NCBI GenBank assembly: GCA_022827055.1
Contig: JAJDTR010000062.1
Span: 62,001 to 126,000, forward strand
Length of the DNA stretch: 64,000 bases
Direction of reading: 5' to 3'
From: Candidatus Poribacteria bacterium
Lineage (GTDB): Bacteria > Poribacteria > WGA-4E > JAJDTR01
Positions 60,759 through 64,000 of the stretch are shown piece by piece. The first letter of the stretch is position 1, and every line of letters starts with the position of its first letter. The notes under the pieces are model-generated. The model saw only the letters and a list, made by a program, of their open reading frames with translations, did not search any database and was not told the origin of the DNA. The position numbers and the translations under genes are program-made.

Positions 60759-60818
60759 AGCCCGTTAGTGGAAGTCATTTGATGACAATCAAAACGACAC
60801 CGCTGGCGGGCTTTTTTT
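60759..60818 (+). terminator. AGCCCG/CGGGCT attenuator-like hairpin
   Basis: AGCCCGTTAGTGG (60759-60771) pairs with CCGCTGGCGGGCT (60800-60812) through G-C and G-U pairs, followed by seven T. The 28-base loop has GTCATTTGATGAC, itself a small hairpin. It lies between promoter and terminase genes, so it could attenuate them. Confidence 0.6.
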
Positions 60819-60893
60819 ATTCTCTGCCAAACACCGCGCGTCCGTTAAGCGCTTGTCACGAATCACCCGCCGCCGAGTTTATGGAGTTCTCAT

Positions 60894-61487
60894 GTGTCAC
60901 AGGAAAGAGTGGAATGGAAAAAGCATCTGCTAGGGAAGGCAAAGCGTGAGATGATTGCGAGGAAACTCGCGATACTCGACTCACCCGCCCCGGTCATCCG
61001 CGAAATCTATGAGGAATGTCCCGCATGCCAACATCAGGACAAGGACAAGACGCCCCAGCAGAATTATTGTGAGGATTATAAGGAGATAGAAGAGGCGATT
61101 CAGTCATTCAATCCGCACAGCCCTCACTTTGAAAACGAAAACTACGGCGCGATAGCGCACCGTGCGAGGCAGGACGAGTTGGAACGCGCAACGGGTTTGC
61201 TCATCCCCGCCCATGTGGAGGCGATGAAAGGGCTGATTGCCGACATCAAGGCGATGAACGCCGCGAGCGACAACACACATCAAAGCCAGATGCGGGCGCG
61301 CGTGCAATCGTTGGAAGCGCAAAACAAGGCGGTCGCGCACGGAGAGAAGTTGCAAAAGTTATTGAATGACGAAGATAGTGCCATCGAAGACGCTCATCCA
61401 GACGATGTCAACGCTGCCGCGATTACGTATATCGCAGCATGTTGTGAGGCAGATGGGCGAGAATCCGGAGATGGCGAGAAGTCTTAG
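60894..61487 (+). CDS. Small terminase subunit-like protein
   Basis: 197 aa, GTG with GGAG about eight bases upstream. MSQERVEWKKHLLGKAKREM and RQDELERATGLLIPAHVEAM followed by a long helix (AMNAASDNTHQSQMRARVQS LEAQNKAVAHGEKLQKLLND) are consistent with the helical DNA-binding and oligomerising parts of TerS. Two CxxC pairs (CPACQHQ; NYC) could bind zinc. The call rests mostly on its position directly before TerL, which it overlaps. Confidence 0.55.
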   Translation: MSQERVEWKKHLLGKAKREMIARKLAILDSPAPVIREIYEECPACQHQDKDKTPQQNYCEDYKEIEEAIQSFNPHSPHFENENYGAIAHRARQDELERATGLLIPAHVEAMKGLIADIKAMNAASDNTHQSQMRARVQSLEAQNKAVAHGEKLQKLLNDEDSAIEDAHPDDVNAAAITYIAACCEADGRESGDGEKS

Positions 61488-63159
61488 AGCGCACGCCGGA
61501 TACCTGTTTCCAGAACTATTCATCTGGTTCTATATCAGAGACATCAGCTACCGTATCCTCGAATTTCAAGACTTTCATATTCAGATACTTAACGCGATAA
61601 AGCCCGGCGATTACGGGAAACAGATCAACGTCCAAGCGCCGCGCGGCACGGGAAAGACAACGATTGTCAACCGGCTAATCCCCATCTGGCGCATCTGCTA
61701 CAAGGACTTCGATCTGGCAATGGACAGACCGCCGGAAGAGTTCATCCTCATCGTCGGCCGTAACGAGCGCATGGCGCGCCAACGCATAACCGAAATTCGC
61801 CAAGTCCTCGAACGCAACCCTCTTATCCGCCAAGATTTCGGGGACCTGGTCGGCGATCCGTGGTCAAAGACCGAGACCGATACCGGCAACGGTGTGGGGC
61901 TCAGACCCCTCGGGCGCGGCGCGTCGCCTCGGGGCGCGCTGCTCGGCGATGTGCGTCCTACGTTGAAACTTTGCGACGACATCGAAGATCCGAAGCGCTG
62001 CCTGAATCCGGAGCTTCGCGAAGAAGATAGGGACTGGTTCATGACCGATTTTATGTACGCCGGCGACCTGGGAAGCAAGCACTCCAACACGATGATAGTC
62101 GATACGGTGAAACACCCCGAATCGCTGTCCGAACACCTCCGCACCGTGCCCGGTTGGGAGACGCTGCGGTACGAAGCCGTGCGTGATCCCAAAGACGTTT
62201 ATCACCCGTCCGCCGAGTATCTGTGGAAAGAGTGGGAGCGGTTCTATAGCGACACGACGCTCGACGACCTGGATCGCGAGAGTAATGCGGATGCGTTCTT
62301 TAATGAACACGAAAAGGAGATGACGGCGGGCGTGTCCATGCTGTGGGAGAAGGAGTTGCCGTATCTCCGAGTGCGGAAAGAGGTCGTGGAACGCGGCTAT
62401 CACAGCGTCATGCGCGAACTTCAGAACGATGCGCGCGATCCGTCAATGGCGCTGTTCAACATGGACGAAGCGATGACGTTCTCCGTCACGGACGAAGGGT
62501 TTCGCCGCGGCGACGGGCGTGTCGTGCCGTGGCACGATATCGGGGGATTCACGACATATCTCGACACCATGGGCGGACGCGACGCGGTTGCGAACAGCTA
62601 CGCCTGCGCCGTGGTTGTCGTGTGGGAGCCGCTGCTCGGCGGGGGTAGCATGAACCCGGATTCGCTTTCCGGCGTGAACGGATATGTGATGCTGGCGTGG
62701 CTGGAACGTGCCCCCCTGACAGTGCAGATGGAGAACGCCATCCTGCTGTCGCAGCGCGCGGAGGCGATGTTGGCGCCCGCGGTCCCGAAGACCAACTTTG
62801 TGTGCGAGCAGCGTCCGGACAAGGACGGAACGATAAAGATGTCAACCGACCATGCGTTTCGCGTGATGAAAGAACGTCATCGATTTCAGGGGGCGGTTAC
62901 CTATCACGAGCAGCACCAGAACAAGGAAGACCGGATTGAAACGCTCGAACCCGCGATAGCGAACGGCTGGTTGGCGTTCAACGAGCGGGAGCTGCCGCCG
63001 GAGTTCTGGAAGCAGTTCAGACAGTTCCCGTCGGCGGACCATAACGACGCGCCGGACGCGGTGCAGGGCGCGTGCCGCTCCCGCATCATGACGACGGCGC
63101 AGCAGAGGATTGATCGCGCGGCAACGCGCAAGCAGAGAAAGAATGTAGTGAGAGTGTGA
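61453..63159 (+). CDS. Terminase large subunit (DNA packaging ATPase/nuclease)
   Basis: 568 aa from ATG 61453, inside the small-subunit gene. Walker A APRGTGKTTIVNRL (res. ~60-73), Walker B LKLCDDIED (hydrophobic strand ending DDIE), and RNDARDPSMALFNMDEAMTF before a nuclease domain that opens with TYLDTMGGRDAVANSYACAV (catalytic Asp) and ends with SADHNDAPDAVQGACR (second acidic pair). This motor drives DNA into the capsid and cuts it. Complete length for the family. It supports a functional packaging module. Confidence 0.85.
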   Translation: MGENPEMARSLRAHAGYLFPELFIWFYIRDISYRILEFQDFHIQILNAIKPGDYGKQINVQAPRGTGKTTIVNRLIPIWRICYKDFDLAMDRPPEEFILIVGRNERMARQRITEIRQVLERNPLIRQDFGDLVGDPWSKTETDTGNGVGLRPLGRGASPRGALLGDVRPTLKLCDDIEDPKRCLNPELREEDRDWFMTDFMYAGDLGSKHSNTMIVDTVKHPESLSEHLRTVPGWETLRYEAVRDPKDVYHPSAEYLWKEWERFYSDTTLDDLDRESNADAFFNEHEKEMTAGVSMLWEKELPYLRVRKEVVERGYHSVMRELQNDARDPSMALFNMDEAMTFSVTDEGFRRGDGRVVPWHDIGGFTTYLDTMGGRDAVANSYACAVVVVWEPLLGGGSMNPDSLSGVNGYVMLAWLERAPLTVQMENAILLSQRAEAMLAPAVPKTNFVCEQRPDKDGTIKMSTDHAFRVMKERHRFQGAVTYHEQHQNKEDRIETLEPAIANGWLAFNERELPPEFWKQFRQFPSADHNDAPDAVQGACRSRIMTTAQQRIDRAATRKQRKNVVRV

Positions 63160-63212
63160 AAAAAGCTATGGAGAGGTAAGGAGTGGCGATGTGCTTGGAG
63201 GTCGTCAATAGC

Positions 63213-63710
63213 CTAGGCTTGCCATTTTTCGTGAATCTCGTGGTCGCTAACATGGTGGGTTAGTTTCTGATCAAGGCTATCGACTTTTGTCGCTAGGGTA
63301 TCATGCTCCCCGCTGAGTTGGATTCGCACGTCGTCCATGCGGGTATTCATGTCGTCGAATCTGGTGTTCATATCGTCGAATCGGGCGTTCATATCGCCCA
63401 TGCGGGCGTTGAGGTTGGATTGCATATCACTCAACCGCGCGTCGATGTTGGACTGTATGTCGCCCATGCGCGCGTTGAGGTTGGACTGCATGTCGCCCAT
63501 GCGCATAAGCAAGTCGGATCGCATCTCATCCGTGCGGGTGTTCATATCGTCTATACGATTGTTGAGGTCGCCCATGCGCGCGTTGATGTCGAATCGCATA
63601 TCGTCCATGCGTTTACCGAGTGTGGTTGCCATGTAGTTGCCGATTAGGAATATGCCACCTAGGTATAAGATGACTAGACCTGCGATTTGGGCTGTGCCGC
63701 TGAGGTTCAT
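63213..63710 (-). CDS. Membrane-anchored coiled-coil protein with 7/14-residue repeats
   Basis: 165 aa from ATG 63710 with AAGGA seven bases upstream. Membrane helix AQIAGLVILYLGGIFLIGNY, then DNIDDMNTR-type heptads: MGDMQSNLNAR, MGDIQSNIDAR, LSDMQSNLNAR in 14-residue steps and FDDMNTR repeated three times in 7-residue steps. Ends in a His-rich tail (THHVSDHEIHEKW). Own promoter. Repeat number could vary between strains. Confidence 0.7.
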   Translation of the reverse strand: MNLSGTAQIAGLVILYLGGIFLIGNYMATTLGKRMDDMRFDINARMGDLNNRIDDMNTRTDEMRSDLLMRMGDMQSNLNARMGDIQSNIDARLSDMQSNLNARMGDMNARFDDMNTRFDDMNTRMDDVRIQLSGEHDTLATKVDSLDQKLTHHVSDHEIHEKWQA

Positions 63711-63768
63711 AGCGTTTTCCTTTGCAAGAGGAGGATTCGCTTTGTCGCTTTTCGCCAGCGACGGTGGC

Positions 63769-63797
63769 ATTATAGCAGATTCAGCGATTGGAGTCAA
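63769..63797 (-). promoter_or_regulatory. Promoter for 63213-63710
   Basis: Minus strand TTGACT (63797-63792), 17-base spacer, TATAAT (63774-63769). Confidence 0.7.
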
Positions 63798-63831
63798 GAA
63801 CAAACTATGCGGAGCAAATCGGCTGCTAGCG

Positions 63832-63942
63832 ATCAACTGAGTGAACAGCGAGGACGATAGAGATCTTCTGACAAGACGGAAGAGATCCTATAGAAGATCC
63901 TGATAGTAAGTCCCGCTCGATAGAGACCCTATTACGCATTAC
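63832..63942. repeat. GATCAACTGAGTGAACAGCG and TTACGCATTACG repeats
   Basis: A GATCAACTGAGTGAACAGCG...CGATAGAGATC element, two partial GATCCTATAG..GATCCTGATAG copies and an ATTACGCATTACG end. Confidence 0.5.
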
Positions 63943-63955
63943 GGAGGTTTTCATT

Positions 63956-64000
63956 ATGCCAAACATAGAACGCAGTGGTGCACAACCAACATCCTACCAA
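63956..64000 (+). CDS. Start of a gene cut by the window edge
   Basis: ATG 63956 with GGAGG eight bases upstream. Fifteen codons are visible: MPNIERSGAQPTSYQ. Too short to identify; probably the next gene of the phage-like operon after the terminase. Confidence 0.5.
   Translation, partial: MPNIERSGAQPTSYQ

Larger units (their letters stand above)
60378..60893. repeat. Leader of the terminase operon
   Basis: GATCAACCGAGCGAATAGCG and GATCAACTGAGTGGTTAGCG elements in tandem (60448-60520), the promoter at 60640-60668 and the AGCCCG hairpin at 60759-60818. Confidence 0.6.

Noticed and set aside
1-64000. Gene transfer agent instead of phage
   Set aside because: Tail tape measure and typical GTA gene order are absent; terminase, portal and capsid alone cannot decide, so I did not claim it.

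Overview
The window looks like a chromosomal or resident-element segment from a Poribacteria-like bacterium (inference). The main clue is the secreted protein at 31327-34542: its dockerin motifs and its C-terminal block beginning NPFNPETWIPY and ending RRMVIMK are of the kind I associate with Candidatus Poribacteria. Two degraded copies of the same kind of protein lie at 1587-1770 and 36504-36712. Almost every intergenic gap carries several families of dispersed short repeats. These are CAGTGRYCAGTGG arrays, GAAACCGAGTTTT hairpins, GATCAA...GAGTGAATAGCGAG...CGATAG elements, TACGTAATGCGTAAT palindromes, GGTGGGCNNTGCCCACC hairpins and GGATGGAAGG strings. No tRNA, rRNA or CRISPR array was seen.

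Most of the plus strand reads as the late region of a tailed phage, probably short-tailed because no tape measure, sheath or long tail genes are visible. At the left are tail or appendage genes (1944-7827) with a tandem duplication. Next come two papain-like (MOA-type) proteins, small membrane proteins and lipoproteins (7937-14835) that could include lysis functions. On the right are a capsid candidate (42514-43767), further virion genes (43868-45204), a neck adaptor (45214-46209), a gp10/tubular-B-like hub split by a triplicated module (46268-50016), an internal protein candidate, portal (51161-52786), scaffold-like protein (52884-53441), and the small and large terminase subunits (60894-63159).

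Between these two virion blocks lies a glycan-type cassette (about 19.5-37.8 kb, with an extra nucleotidyltransferase at 12956). It contains two NAD-dependent epimerases, two methyltransferases, a CMP-sialate-synthetase-like cytidylyltransferase, two GT29 (sialyltransferase)-like proteins, five GT25-like paralogues, two other glycosyltransferases and two thymidylate-kinase-like P-loop kinases. Several are joined by ATGA overlaps. The simplest reading is a pathway that decorates virion or cell-surface structures; DNA hypermodification is an alternative because of the twin nucleotide kinases.

Small accessory modules interrupt the virion blocks. They are a Panacea-antitoxin/RelE-ParE toxin pair (38899-39725), a gene pair ending in a HEPN-like protein (40063-41090), an AT-rich proteasome-fold hydrolase with a small partner and a strong terminator (54206-55239), a minus-strand HNH endonuclease with a sulfur-binding-like N-terminus (55597-56547), and a coupled pair of hypothetical genes (58020-58902). 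Six membrane-anchored coiled-coil proteins and one interrupted copy are scattered along the window. Three of the minus-strand ones, plus the longest at 63213-63710, have near-consensus sigma-70 promoters of their own. The dense host-type repeats, some of them inside coding sequences, suggest that the phage module has lived in this genome for a long time.
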